A stretch of DNA of 49,132 nt, from contig CANRLY010000001.1 of assembly GCA_947631585.1 (NCBI GenBank), forward strand, positions 1 through 49,132, written 5' to 3'. Shown here in pieces: positions 1 to 7,241 of this stretch (position 1 is the stretch's first letter; each line of letters begins with the position of its first letter). The notes beneath the pieces are model-generated. The model was not told where the DNA came from. It was given only the letters and a program-made list of their open reading frames with translations, and ran no database searches. The stretch is from an uncultured Clostridia bacterium. Lineage in GTDB: Bacteria > Bacillota > Clostridia > Oscillospirales > Ruminococcaceae. The translations under genes and the position numbers were made by a program.

Positions 1-161
1 GCTGTATTGGTTGCAGAATGTGCGAGAGGAAGTGTCCCACCGGAGCGGTCAAAGTAGAGAACAACTTTGCAAAGATCGACTATTCCAAGTGTATCGGCTG
101 CGGTCAGTGCGTAGAAGCGTGCAAAATGGGCGCAATAGCCTATGTGACAGAGGCAAGATAA
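1..161 (+). CDS. rnfB: RnfB-like electron transport protein, C-terminal end (partial)
   Basis: The gene is cut by the window start; the frame begins at base 3 and stops at TAA 159-161. The visible 52 residues hold two ferredoxin-type [4Fe-4S] motifs, CIGCRMCERKCP and CIGCGQCVEACK, about 30 residues apart. This layout is typical of the C-terminal half of RnfB, the subunit that takes electrons from ferredoxin in the membrane Rnf complex (ferredoxin:NAD+ oxidoreductase). In Clostridia rnfB is often the last gene of the rnf operon, which fits a gene-free region following it. Other 2[4Fe-4S] proteins cannot be excluded because the N-terminal part lies outside the window. Confidence 0.6.
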   Translation, partial: CIGCRMCERKCPTGAVKVENNFAKIDYSKCIGCGQCVEACKMGAIAYVTEAR

Positions 162-230
162 TTAGAGGCAAGAGGCAAGAGAGCCCCTGCTAGAAGCAAG
201 AAAATTAGAGGCAAGAGGCAAGAGAGCCCC

Positions 231-336
231 ACCCCCTCGCAACTTCGTTGCGTTTCCCCCTCCCCATTAGGAGGGGGATTCTTATGCGGCGGCTCCGCCG
301 CCGCAACGGTGACCTCGCTGCACCGCAGGTAGTTGG
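231..336. repeat. Hairpin-series repeat, copy 1
   Basis: Four hairpins follow each other: CGCAAC-TTC-GTTGCG (238-252), a C-rich/G-rich stem CCCCCTCC with GGAGGGGG, GCGGCGGC-TCC-GCCGCCGC, and CTGC-ACC-GCAG. The end is the conserved string CGGTGACC, seven bases, then CACCGCAGGT. Copies 2 and 3 keep the order while changing loops and stems. Confidence 0.75.
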
Positions 337-519
337 AATTACGCATTAGGGCAGCAAAGCCGCCCTAATCTTGCATCTTGCCTCTCGTTATCTTGCTTCT
401 AGCGGCTGCGGCAAGAAAGCCCCACCCTGCTAGAGGCAAGAAATTTAGAAGCAAGAGGCAAGAGAGCCACACCCCTGCTAGAAGCAAGAAATTTAGAAGC
501 AAGAGGCAAGAAAGCCCCA

Positions 520-624
520 CCCCCTAACGGCTAACGCCGTTTTCCCCCTCCCCATTGGGAGGGGGATTTTTATGCGGCGGCAAAGCCGCCGTACCGGTGA
601 CCCAACTGCACCGCAGGTTGTTGG
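520..624. repeat. Hairpin-series repeat, copy 2
   Basis: Same order as copy 1: ACGGC-TAAC-GCCGT, the CCCCCTCCCC/GGGAGGGGG stem, GGCGGC-AAA-GCCGCC, then CGGTGACC and CTGC-ACC-GCAG, ending in GGTTGTTGG. The third hairpin has a different loop but is still perfectly paired, so pairing is kept while sequence changes. Confidence 0.75.
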
Positions 625-812
625 GGCTGCATAGTCGGGCGGCTGGATAGCCAGCGATTAATTTGTTATAGCTGCGCCCACTTATAAAAAGTATTCCCCT
701 CTCCGTCAGCTGACGCTGACACCTCTCCCCAATCTGGGGAGAGGATATCGGGCGGCAAAGCCGCCGCAATCTTGCCTCTTGCTTCTAGCAGCTGAGGCAA
801 GAAGCAAGAAAG

Positions 813-878
813 CCACCCCATTGGGGTGGCTGTGCGGCGGCTTTGCCGCAACGGTGAACACACTGCACCGCAGTTTTT
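813..878. repeat. Hairpin-series repeat, copy 3 (short)
   Basis: CCACCCCATTGGGGTGG hairpin, then GCGGC-TTT-GCCGC, CGGTGAACA and CTGC-ACC-GCAG. It lacks the first hairpin of copies 1 and 2 and ends 46 bases before the stop codon of the M23 gene, so it may lie in that gene's transcript. Confidence 0.65.
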
Positions 879-924
879 CAATTCACGCAGTCGCCCTCTA
901 ACCTCTAACAGCCTTGCGCTGCCT

Positions 925-2064
925 CTATCGGCTGCCGAAGATCGCCTGGGGGTCGGTGTACTCGCCGGAGTATTTTACCAGCAGATGGAGATGGTTGCCG
1001 GTGGAGTACCCGGTGCTGCCTACGCTTCCCACCTGGTCGCCCTGGCGGACGGTGTCGCCGGGTCTTACCGCTATGGACGAAAGGTGCGCATAGCCCGTTA
1101 CAAAGCCGTTTCCGTGGTCTATTTGAACATAATTTCCAAAGCCGGTGTCGTCCTCTCCGGCAAAGGTCACAACGCCGTCGGCGGCGGAATACACCGGTGT
1201 TCCGAAGTCGGCGGCGTAATCCGTGCCGTTGTGGAAGCTGTCGTCAAATTCCCGATAGCCGAAAGTTGAGCTTACATAGCAGGGGGCGTCGGCAAGGGGA
1301 AAGATAAAGCCGCCGTAAACTTCCGCCTTGTCGGCAGGAAGGCTGACAGGCACCCTTTCCCCCACAAGCACCAGTTTATCCTGCTTTTTCTCAACTTCCG
1401 TCCGGCTGATAAGTTCTTCTGAGACGGTCTTGCCGTTTATCTCAGTGACACGGTAAACTGACAGCAGCAGTCCGTCTTTGCCCTCGGCGACGGTGACGGT
1501 ATCCCCCAGAAAGACTTTATCTGAGGGCGTTTGGATAACTTCCGCTTTTTCGGCGGAATACCGGCTCTCACAGCGGACGGTCTTAACTGACAGCTCCAGA
1601 CGGGAAAGTATCTCCCCGGCAAAGCTGCTTTGGGAAACGAGTATGAATTTCCCCTCGAAGGTCAGTGTATCGGCAAGTTCTGCGCCTTCGCCGAAGCTTT
1701 CCACCTTTTCTCTCACGGCGGAATTTACCGCATTTTTATCCTTCTCTGAGACCAGCCCCACCGAACTTCCGTTGAACTTCACCTCATATCCGTAAATATA
1801 TTTCTCTTCCACATCTTCCTCGAACACCGCTTTCGGCTGGGACGCAAAGCTGGGCGGCAAAGTTACCAGTATCTCCGTAACTTCGCCCTCCTCTGCCTCC
1901 CAAGGTGCGGCTGCCGGAGCAGGAGCGGCGGGCAGGTCTGCCGGCTCGGAGAGCTCCGCTCCTGCTCCGGCGGTCATTGCTATCGCAGCAGCTAAAATCA
2001 GCCGCTTTTTAAACCGTTTGATGCTAAAGACCCCTTTCTGTTTCAAAACGGTAACAATTACCAA
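925..2064 (-). CDS. Secreted G5-domain and M23 (LytM-type) peptidoglycan endopeptidase
   Basis: Up to 379 residues: a basic N-terminus and hydrophobic signal segment (about 15-37), an Ala/Pro/Glu-rich linker, a region ending in a G5-type domain (about 165-245), then a C-terminal M23 metallopeptidase domain. The M23 zinc ligands are visible as H278 and D282 (HNGTD), H327 (YAH) and H360 in HLH. Family knowledge: these enzymes cut peptide cross-links in the cell wall. The start is uncertain. The coordinates use the upstream TTG at 2064, which has no ribosome-binding site. A good Shine-Dalgarno AAAGGGG (2031-2037) instead sits 8 bases before an ATC codon (2020-2022), just ahead of the basic residues KRFKKR. 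WalR-like boxes lie immediately upstream. Confidence 0.9.
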   Translation of the reverse strand: MVIVTVLKQKGVFSIKRFKKRLILAAAIAMTAGAGAELSEPADLPAAPAPAAAPWEAEEGEVTEILVTLPPSFASQPKAVFEEDVEEKYIYGYEVKFNGSSVGLVSEKDKNAVNSAVREKVESFGEGAELADTLTFEGKFILVSQSSFAGEILSRLELSVKTVRCESRYSAEKAEVIQTPSDKVFLGDTVTVAEGKDGLLLSVYRVTEINGKTVSEELISRTEVEKKQDKLVLVGERVPVSLPADKAEVYGGFIFPLADAPCYVSSTFGYREFDDSFHNGTDYAADFGTPVYSAADGVVTFAGEDDTGFGNYVQIDHGNGFVTGYAHLSSIAVRPGDTVRQGDQVGSVGSTGYSTGNHLHLLVKYSGEYTDPQAIFGSR

Positions 2065-2071
2065 TGCAATC

Positions 2072-2097
2072 GTTACAGAATGGTTACAATGGTTACA
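2072..2097 (-). promoter_or_regulatory. WalR (YycF)-like binding boxes upstream of the M23 gene
   Basis: On the minus strand TGTAAC occurs three times (2092-2097, 2083-2088, 2072-2077). The two nearest the gene are spaced by exactly five bases (CATTC), matching the published WalR consensus TGTWAH-N5-TGTWAH. WalR controls wall hydrolases in Firmicutes, so the position before an M23 peptidase gene is functionally consistent. Confidence 0.65.
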
Positions 2098-2326
2098 TTA
2101 TAGCATCAGCTTTTTTATTGTCAAGGTCGAAAAAGGGGATAGGAAAATATTTTCAGAAAAATTGTGCAAAATACTTGCTCCGGAAGCGGAAAATTTGTTA
2201 AACTTTCACAAAGGTCAGGTTGGAAAACTTCGCCAGCACCCGAACTATACTATTATAAATGTATTTCCCCCGGCAGCAGCCTTTTGTGAAATTTGCACAG
2301 CTTTATCACACGTTTGTAAAAAAATT

Positions 2327-2344
2327 TTCGTAAACGTTTGCGAA
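2327..2344. promoter_or_regulatory. LacI-family-type operator palindrome
   Basis: TTCGTAAACGTTTGCGAA is a near-perfect 18-base palindrome around AAACGTTT with a central CG, the form bound by LacI-family regulators (PurR, CcpA and sugar repressors). It ends 3 bases before the -35 box, so a bound protein could either block or contact RNA polymerase. No LacI-type gene is in the window. Confidence 0.55.
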
Positions 2345-2347
2345 ATC

Positions 2348-2376
2348 TTGACACGGGCAGGTCTATTTGTTATAAT
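2348..2376 (+). promoter_or_regulatory. SigA-type promoter of the long ABC transporter operon
   Basis: TTGACA (2348-2353), a 17-base spacer, and TATAAT (2371-2376): both hexamers match the consensus exactly. It predicts a transcript start near 2383 and a leader of about 180 bases before 2566. Confidence 0.85.
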
Positions 2377-2467
2377 TAAGATTAGCTAAGTATCTCTAAT
2401 TTGAACAAAACACATAATTTTTTACGAAAATATTGCCTTGTAATTAGTGTTTTTCAACAAATAATCA

Positions 2468-2548
2468 ATATCTTGTACCGCTCCTTGAGCTTTGTAACAA
2501 GATATGTCGTCCGTTATCAATTTGCACAAAAAAATTTAAAATTTGTGC
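2468..2548 (+). promoter_or_regulatory. Two hairpins in the operon leader
   Basis: Hairpin one pairs ATATCTTGT (2468-2476) with ACAAGATAT (2497-2505). Hairpin two pairs GCACAAA (2524-2530) with TTTGTGC (2542-2548) and ends 3 bases before the ribosome-binding site GGGAG (2552-2556). Neither has a T-tract, so a role in mRNA stability or translation is more likely than termination. No known riboswitch is recognised. Confidence 0.4.
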
Positions 2549-2565
2549 TGTGGGAGCTTTTGCGT

Positions 2566-3246
2566 ATGGCTGAAATTATTTTATCCGCTGACTGGGTGTG
2601 CAGGGATTTCAAGATCGGCGACGGCAGCGTCGTGAACGCACTGAAAAACGTCAACGTGCAGGTGGAAAAGGGAACTCTGACTATCCTGCGGGGACGCTCC
2701 GGAAGCGGCAAGACAACTCTCATCAATATCCTTGGCGCTCTCGACAGGCCAACCAGCGGTTCGGTGGTCTTTCAGGGGGAGGATATCACCGCTATGTCCG
2801 AAAAAAAGCGTGATGAGCTGAGAAGATTCAAAATGGCTTTCGTGTTCCAGTCGGTGGCGCTCATCTCCTCTATGACCGCTTACGAAAACGTGGAGTTCGG
2901 GCTGAGGCTGGCTAAGTACCCCTACGACCAGCGGGCGCAAAGAGCCGGGGAAGTCCTGAAAAACGTGGGACTTGAAAAAAGAATGTTCCACCGGCCGGGG
3001 GAAATGTCCGGCGGCGAACAGCAGAGAGTGGCTATCGCAAGGGCTGTTGCTCACGAGCCGGATCTGGTGTTCGCAGACGAACCTACCGCTGAACTGGATA
3101 CGGCTACGGGTCTGCACGTGGTGAAGCTTTTCAAAGAATTGGTGGCTAAACATAATATGACCATCATAATGACTACCCACGATCCCAGCATGATAGATAT
3201 TGCCGACAAGGTATATACTCTGGAGGACGGTGAGATAGTTGAGTGA
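2566..3246 (+). CDS. ABC transporter ATPase, LolD/MacB-like
   Basis: 226 residues from ATG 2566 (ribosome-binding site GGGAG 9 bases upstream; upstream in-frame codons lie in the leader and are not conserved-looking). Visible: Walker A GRSGSGKTT (43-51), Q-loop Q95, signature MSGGEQQ (147-153), Walker B LVFADE (167-172) and the H-loop histidine 205. The length and the MSGGEQQRVAIARA string are those of the LolD/MacB/FtsE group, and there is no MalK-type C-terminal OB domain. Yet no FtsX/MacB-type permease follows; the operon instead encodes four MalF/MalG-type permeases. It probably pairs with the next ATPase as a heterodimer powering those permeases, which is an inference. Confidence 0.9.
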   Translation: MAEIILSADWVCRDFKIGDGSVVNALKNVNVQVEKGTLTILRGRSGSGKTTLINILGALDRPTSGSVVFQGEDITAMSEKKRDELRRFKMAFVFQSVALISSMTAYENVEFGLRLAKYPYDQRAQRAGEVLKNVGLEKRMFHRPGEMSGGEQQRVAIARAVAHEPDLVFADEPTAELDTATGLHVVKLFKELVAKHNMTIIMTTHDPSMIDIADKVYTLEDGEIVE

Positions 3247-4195
3247 AGCTGTTGTTCAGGAAACTCTGGAACAGACCGGCGGCGACCTGATGATAAGCTG
3301 CGAAAATCTTGTGAAGATCTACAAGACAGACGAGATAGAAGTCGTGGCGCTGCAAGGGCTGGATCTGGAAATCAAAAAAGGCGAACTTATGGCGATAGTC
3401 GGGAACTCGGGAAGCGGCAAGTCTACGCTGCTCAATATGCTGGGCGGTCTCGACAAGCCGTCCGCAGGAAGCTTGTTCGTGGACGGGAAAAACCTGCTGA
3501 AGTTCTCAGACAAGGACTACATGGACTATAAACGGAATACCGTGGGGTTCGTGTGGCAGAACAATGCAAGGAATCTGATACCTTACCTGACGGCGGTGCA
3601 GAACGTGGAAATGCCCATGCTGCTCAAAGGCACTAAGGCAAGACGGAAAAAAGCCGAGAGCCTGCTGGAAAAGGTGGGGCTGGGAGAAAGGAAAAATTCA
3701 CGGCTGGATCAGATGTCGGGCGGTGAGCAGCAAAGAGTCGCTATTGCGATAGCTCTTGCCAACGACCCAAAACTGCTCCTTGCCGATGAGCCTACCGGTT
3801 CGGTGGACACTAAGACTTCCAGGGTGATACTGGATATATTCAAGGAGCTTAACCGGACGGAAGGTATAACCATAGTGATAGTTACCCACGACGTCAAGCT
3901 GGCAAGAAACATTGACAGAGTGGTGGCGATAAGAGACGGGCGGACTTCCTCGGAGATAATCAGGAAAAAATCCTACGTTGAGGAACTTAACGAGATGGGC
4001 GACATCGTAATGGTGGAAAAGCCCGACGACGAGGAGGACGACGAACAAAGAGAAGAATTGGTGGTGCTCGACAGGACGGGTCGGGTGCAGCTGCCAAGAG
4101 AGTACCTGGACGCTCTTGGGATCAAGGGCGGAGGAAAGGTCAGGGCGGAACTGGACAGCGACAACAGCCGCATAGTTATTTTCAGGTCCGATTGA
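3239..4195 (+). CDS. ABC transporter ATPase, LolD/MacB-like, with C-terminal AbrB-like domain
   Basis: 318 residues. The start is TTG 3239, overlapping the previous gene by 8 bases, with GGAGG at 3222-3226; ATG 3290 is a weaker alternative that would remove 17 residues. Walker A GNSGSGKST (55-63), signature MSGGEQQ (159-165), Walker B LLLADE (179-184) and H-loop H217 are intact. After the ATPase comes a very acidic linker (about 262-273) and a 44-residue tail (275-318). That tail, with VLDRTGRVQLPREYLDALGI, resembles the swapped-hairpin AbrB/SpoVT fold of MazE and AbrB. AbrB folds normally bind DNA or dimerise. Here it may serve dimerisation or regulation of the transporter, which is an inference. 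Confidence 0.88.
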   Translation: MSEAVVQETLEQTGGDLMISCENLVKIYKTDEIEVVALQGLDLEIKKGELMAIVGNSGSGKSTLLNMLGGLDKPSAGSLFVDGKNLLKFSDKDYMDYKRNTVGFVWQNNARNLIPYLTAVQNVEMPMLLKGTKARRKKAESLLEKVGLGERKNSRLDQMSGGEQQRVAIAIALANDPKLLLADEPTGSVDTKTSRVILDIFKELNRTEGITIVIVTHDVKLARNIDRVVAIRDGRTSSEIIRKKSYVEELNEMGDIVMVEKPDDEEDDEQREELVVLDRTGRVQLPREYLDALGIKGGGKVRAELDSDNSRIVIFRSD

Positions 4196-4238
4196 CCGCA
4201 ATTAATAACTTTTTTACACCGATGCCGGTAAAAATATA

Positions 4239-4254
4239 TCGGGAGATTTCCCGA
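4239..4254 (+). other. Intercistronic hairpin before the solute-binding protein gene
   Basis: TCGGGA-GATT-TCCCGA lies in the 90-base gap between ATPase 2 and the binding-protein gene, without a T-tract. Such hairpins often protect a 3' end so that the binding protein can be made in excess; this role is inferred. Confidence 0.4.
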
Positions 4255-4285
4255 AAAGGCAAATTTCTATGAAAGGTGGATCACA

Positions 4286-7222
4286 GTGAAAAACAAAAAG
4301 CTAAAGCGTCTGACGGCTGCTTTGCTCGCAGTTGCCATGTGCGTGGGCACAGTCCCTGCTGCGTTTGCGGCGGAAGATACCGATTCCGGGCAGGATACCG
4401 CTGCTACGGATAACAGCATTATCTCCGCCGATGATATCGACGCTTCCAACAGGGAAAATTCTTACAGCGCATACCTGGACAGAAACAGCGGCGCTGCAAG
4501 ACCGGATCAGGAGATCATGATTTACGGAAAGGATTACAAGGACCCCACCGAAGAAACGGTAGTCAGCGTCGATGATGTGGACGGCGTTTCCCAGGTAATG
4601 AAGTGGGAGAGCCAGTCCGGTCAGGTGTCCTTTACGGTGGACGTCCCGCAGGCGGGTCTTTACAACATAGAGGCCAGCTATGAGGCTCTTGCAGGAAACA
4701 CCAATACCGTTGAGCTGACATTGGCGATAAACGGAGAGATACCTTACACCACGGCTACCCGTATCACCCTGCCTAAAGTGTGGGTGGATAAAAACGAGAT
4801 AGCTAAGGATATCCATGACAACGATATCCGTCCCGGTCAGGTGGAATCGGTAAGATGGCAGAAAACTCCTCTGAAAGATATCGACGGTCTGTTCAACGAA
4901 CCGCTGGCTTTCTACTTCGAGGCAGGAGAAAATACCATCACCATAAACTCCGACAGAGCGGCTTTCGCACTGGAATATCTCAAGCTCTACAACGAAAAGG
5001 AACTGCCGCTGTATTCCGCTCCCAGTGAGTCGGAGATAGCTTCGGCAAACGGTCAGAGAATACTTATCGAGGGCGAAAAGGCTGCCTATAAAAACGACAG
5101 GTCCCTTTACCCCACCTCGGACAGGACTTCCTACATGACTTCCCCTGCCGACCCGACCAAGACCAGATACAATACCATCGGCAAGGATAACTGGAACCAG
5201 GCTACTCAGTCGATAACCTGGGAGTTCGATGTGGAAACTGCCGGATACTATAAAATAGGTATCAGAGCAAGACAGGATTCCATGAGAGGTCTTTATTCCA
5301 ACAGACGACTCTACATAGACGATGTAGTTCCCAACAGGGAATCCAACCAGATAAAATTCTACTACAATACCGAGTGGGACGTTGTTTACCCGGAGGACGG
5401 CAACGGAGAGCCTATGTACTATTACCTGGACGCAGGCAAACATAAGCTCACGCTGGAAGCTATCCCCGGCGAGATAGGCGAGATCATGGACGAACTGGAA
5501 GGAATAGTTTACCAGATCACTTCCTACTACAGAAGAATAAGAGAGATCACAGGACCTTCCCCCGACGAGTACAACGATTATAAGATAGATAAGTCTATAC
5601 CCACTATCGTGGACGACTTTAAGTCTTACAGCAAGAGACTCAGGGAATTGCAGGCGGAGATTGAAAAGCTCTCCGGAGCTGACGGCGGTTCTGAAGCGGT
5701 AACGCTGGATAAAATGGCAATAGTGCTGGATAAGTGTACCGAAAGGGTCTACAGGATACCAAGCCTGCTCCAGCAGATAAAAGATAATATCTCGGCTGTG
5801 TCCTCCTGGATGCAGACTTACAGAGGTCAGGCTCTGGAACTTGATTTCATAGAACTGACTACCTCCGACCAGGAGTTCACTACCACTAAGAAGAGCTTCT
5901 TCAAATCGCTGGGATTCGGATTCAAGGCGTTCATCGGTTCTTTCTTCGAGGACTATAACTCGCTTTCCGAGGACGGAGAAAATTCCATCACAGTCTGGGT
6001 TTCGCTGGGACGTGACCAGGCACAGGTTGTAAAACAGCTGGTCGACAACGAATTTAACCCGACTTCTGATACCAAGGCGGCTATAAACCTGGTACAGGGC
6101 GGTATCGTTGAGGCTACCCTGGCAGGAAAGGGTCCGGACGTGGCGCTGTTTATCGGAGGAGACTTCCCGATACAGCTTGCCGCACGAGGGGTGCTCACAG
6201 ACCTTACTCAGTTCCCTGACTATGAGGACGCTATCAAGAACTTCACGGAGACCGCTCCGGTGCTGTATACTTACAACGACGGCGTTTACGGTCTGCCGGT
6301 GAGCCAGACGTTCCCGATGCTGTTCTACAGAAAGGATATACTCCAGAGCTACGGCATAGACCCGGAGACCGACCTGGAGACCTGGGAGGACTTCATAGAC
6401 GTGCTTCCCGTTATCCAGAGAAACTACATGGCGGCTGGTCTGGTGCTTCAAGCTAATATAGTGGTAAACGGCGTTACTACAGTTCCTACTACCACTGAAG
6501 CAGGAAATACTTTCGCAACACTGCTTCTGCAAAGAGGTCTTAACTTCTACAACGATGACAAGACCGCTACTACTTTCGATTCTCAGGACGCTATCGAGGC
6601 GTTCGAGATGTGGACCAAGTTCTACACCACCTACAGCTTCGACCAGACCTACGACCCGTTCACAAGATTCAGAACAGGCGATATGCCTATACTTATCAAC
6701 GGATATACTTTCTTTAACCAGCTGTCGGTGGCAGCTCCTGAAATAAAGGGCTGCTGGGACTTCATGCAGATACCCGGAACCCGCAGACCTGACGGAACTG
6801 TCAGCCATGCGTCCTGCTCGTCAGGTTCGGGAGCTATCATTTTCGACGCCTGCGAGGACCAGCAGGCAGCATGGGAATTTATCAAGTGGTTCACTTCCAC
6901 CGAAACACAGGTGGCTTACGGAAACGACATCGAGGCTCTGATGGGAACGATGGGACGTTTCGATACCGCCAACAAGGAAGCGCTGAAACGTCTGTCATGG
7001 TCGCAGACCGAACTTGACAAGCTGGAAGCGCAGATGGACGAACAGGTGGAAATACCTATAATCCCTGCAACATACGCTGTTACGAGAAACCTGACAAACG
7101 CATTCAGGACGGTCGTAAACGACGCCGAAAACCCGAGAGATACGCTTATCTGGTACAACAAGGATATCAACGCTGAGATCACCAGAAAGCTCGAGGACCT
7201 CGGACTGTATTCATCAAATTAA
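4286..7222 (+). CDS. Very large extracellular solute-binding protein with N-terminal carbohydrate-binding-like modules
   Basis: 978 residues from GTG 4286 (ribosome-binding site AAAGGTGG 6 bases upstream). Order: signal peptide with AFA cleavage near 28; a beta-rich module (about 70-240); a second one with the GYYKIGIRARQ and IDDVVP strings typical of carbohydrate-binding beta-sandwiches (about 255-395); a helical segment likely coiled coil (about 400-530); then a family-1-like sugar-binding protein domain from about 565 (SITVWVSLGRDQAQVVKQLV, GKGPDVALF, YGLPVSQTFPMLFYRKD). Binding proteins are usually 400-500 residues, so this is about twice the normal size. It has no lipobox cysteine and no C-terminal anchor, which is odd for a Gram-positive binding protein. 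The substrate is unknown, probably a glycan. Confidence 0.9.
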   Translation: MKNKKLKRLTAALLAVAMCVGTVPAAFAAEDTDSGQDTAATDNSIISADDIDASNRENSYSAYLDRNSGAARPDQEIMIYGKDYKDPTEETVVSVDDVDGVSQVMKWESQSGQVSFTVDVPQAGLYNIEASYEALAGNTNTVELTLAINGEIPYTTATRITLPKVWVDKNEIAKDIHDNDIRPGQVESVRWQKTPLKDIDGLFNEPLAFYFEAGENTITINSDRAAFALEYLKLYNEKELPLYSAPSESEIASANGQRILIEGEKAAYKNDRSLYPTSDRTSYMTSPADPTKTRYNTIGKDNWNQATQSITWEFDVETAGYYKIGIRARQDSMRGLYSNRRLYIDDVVPNRESNQIKFYYNTEWDVVYPEDGNGEPMYYYLDAGKHKLTLEAIPGEIGEIMDELEGIVYQITSYYRRIREITGPSPDEYNDYKIDKSIPTIVDDFKSYSKRLRELQAEIEKLSGADGGSEAVTLDKMAIVLDKCTERVYRIPSLLQQIKDNISAVSSWMQTYRGQALELDFIELTTSDQEFTTTKKSFFKSLGFGFKAFIGSFFEDYNSLSEDGENSITVWVSLGRDQAQVVKQLVDNEFNPTSDTKAAINLVQGGIVEATLAGKGPDVALFIGGDFPIQLAARGVLTDLTQFPDYEDAIKNFTETAPVLYTYNDGVYGLPVSQTFPMLFYRKDILQSYGIDPETDLETWEDFIDVLPVIQRNYMAAGLVLQANIVVNGVTTVPTTTEAGNTFATLLLQRGLNFYNDDKTATTFDSQDAIEAFEMWTKFYTTYSFDQTYDPFTRFRTGDMPILINGYTFFNQLSVAAPEIKGCWDFMQIPGTRRPDGTVSHASCSSGSGAIIFDACEDQQAAWEFIKWFTSTETQVAYGNDIEALMGTMGRFDTANKEALKRLSWSQTELDKLEAQMDEQVEIPIIPATYAVTRNLTNAFRTVVNDAENPRDTLIWYNKDINAEITRKLEDLGLYSSN

Positions 7223-7241
7223 GAAAGGGGAGTAAATTCTG

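Larger units (their letters stand above)
162..924. repeat. Gene-free repeat region of hairpins and GCAAGA-rich direct repeats
   Basis: No plausible gene is present; the open frames here are translations of palindromes. Two kinds of repeat fill it. One is a purine-rich run built from TAGARGCAAGA and GGCAAGA words (about 160-230, 425-515 and, partly inverted, 368-400 and 767-810). The other is a hairpin series repeated three times (entries at 231, 520 and 813). A further hairpin at 698-744 (CCCCTCTCC, with GGGGAGAGG on the other arm) resembles intergenic palindromes common in gut Clostridia. Confidence 0.75.
2098..2565. other. Divergent intergenic region and long 5' leader
   Basis: No protein gene is supported: the short frames crossing it lack ribosome-binding sites and family features. 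It is AT-rich and holds the WalR-like boxes side of the M23 gene, the LacI-type palindrome, the operon promoter, and a leader of about 180 bases with two hairpins before the first ATPase gene at 2566. Confidence 0.7.

Noticed and set aside
2018..2389. 123-residue open frame upstream of the ABC operon
   Set aside because: AT-rich, starts inside the M23 gene, spans the operator and promoter and has no family features.
4301..6808. 835-residue open frame antisense to the solute-binding protein gene
   Set aside because: It is a long shadow frame: no signal or family features, no ribosome-binding site, and the sense frame has clear domains, codon structure and operon spacing.
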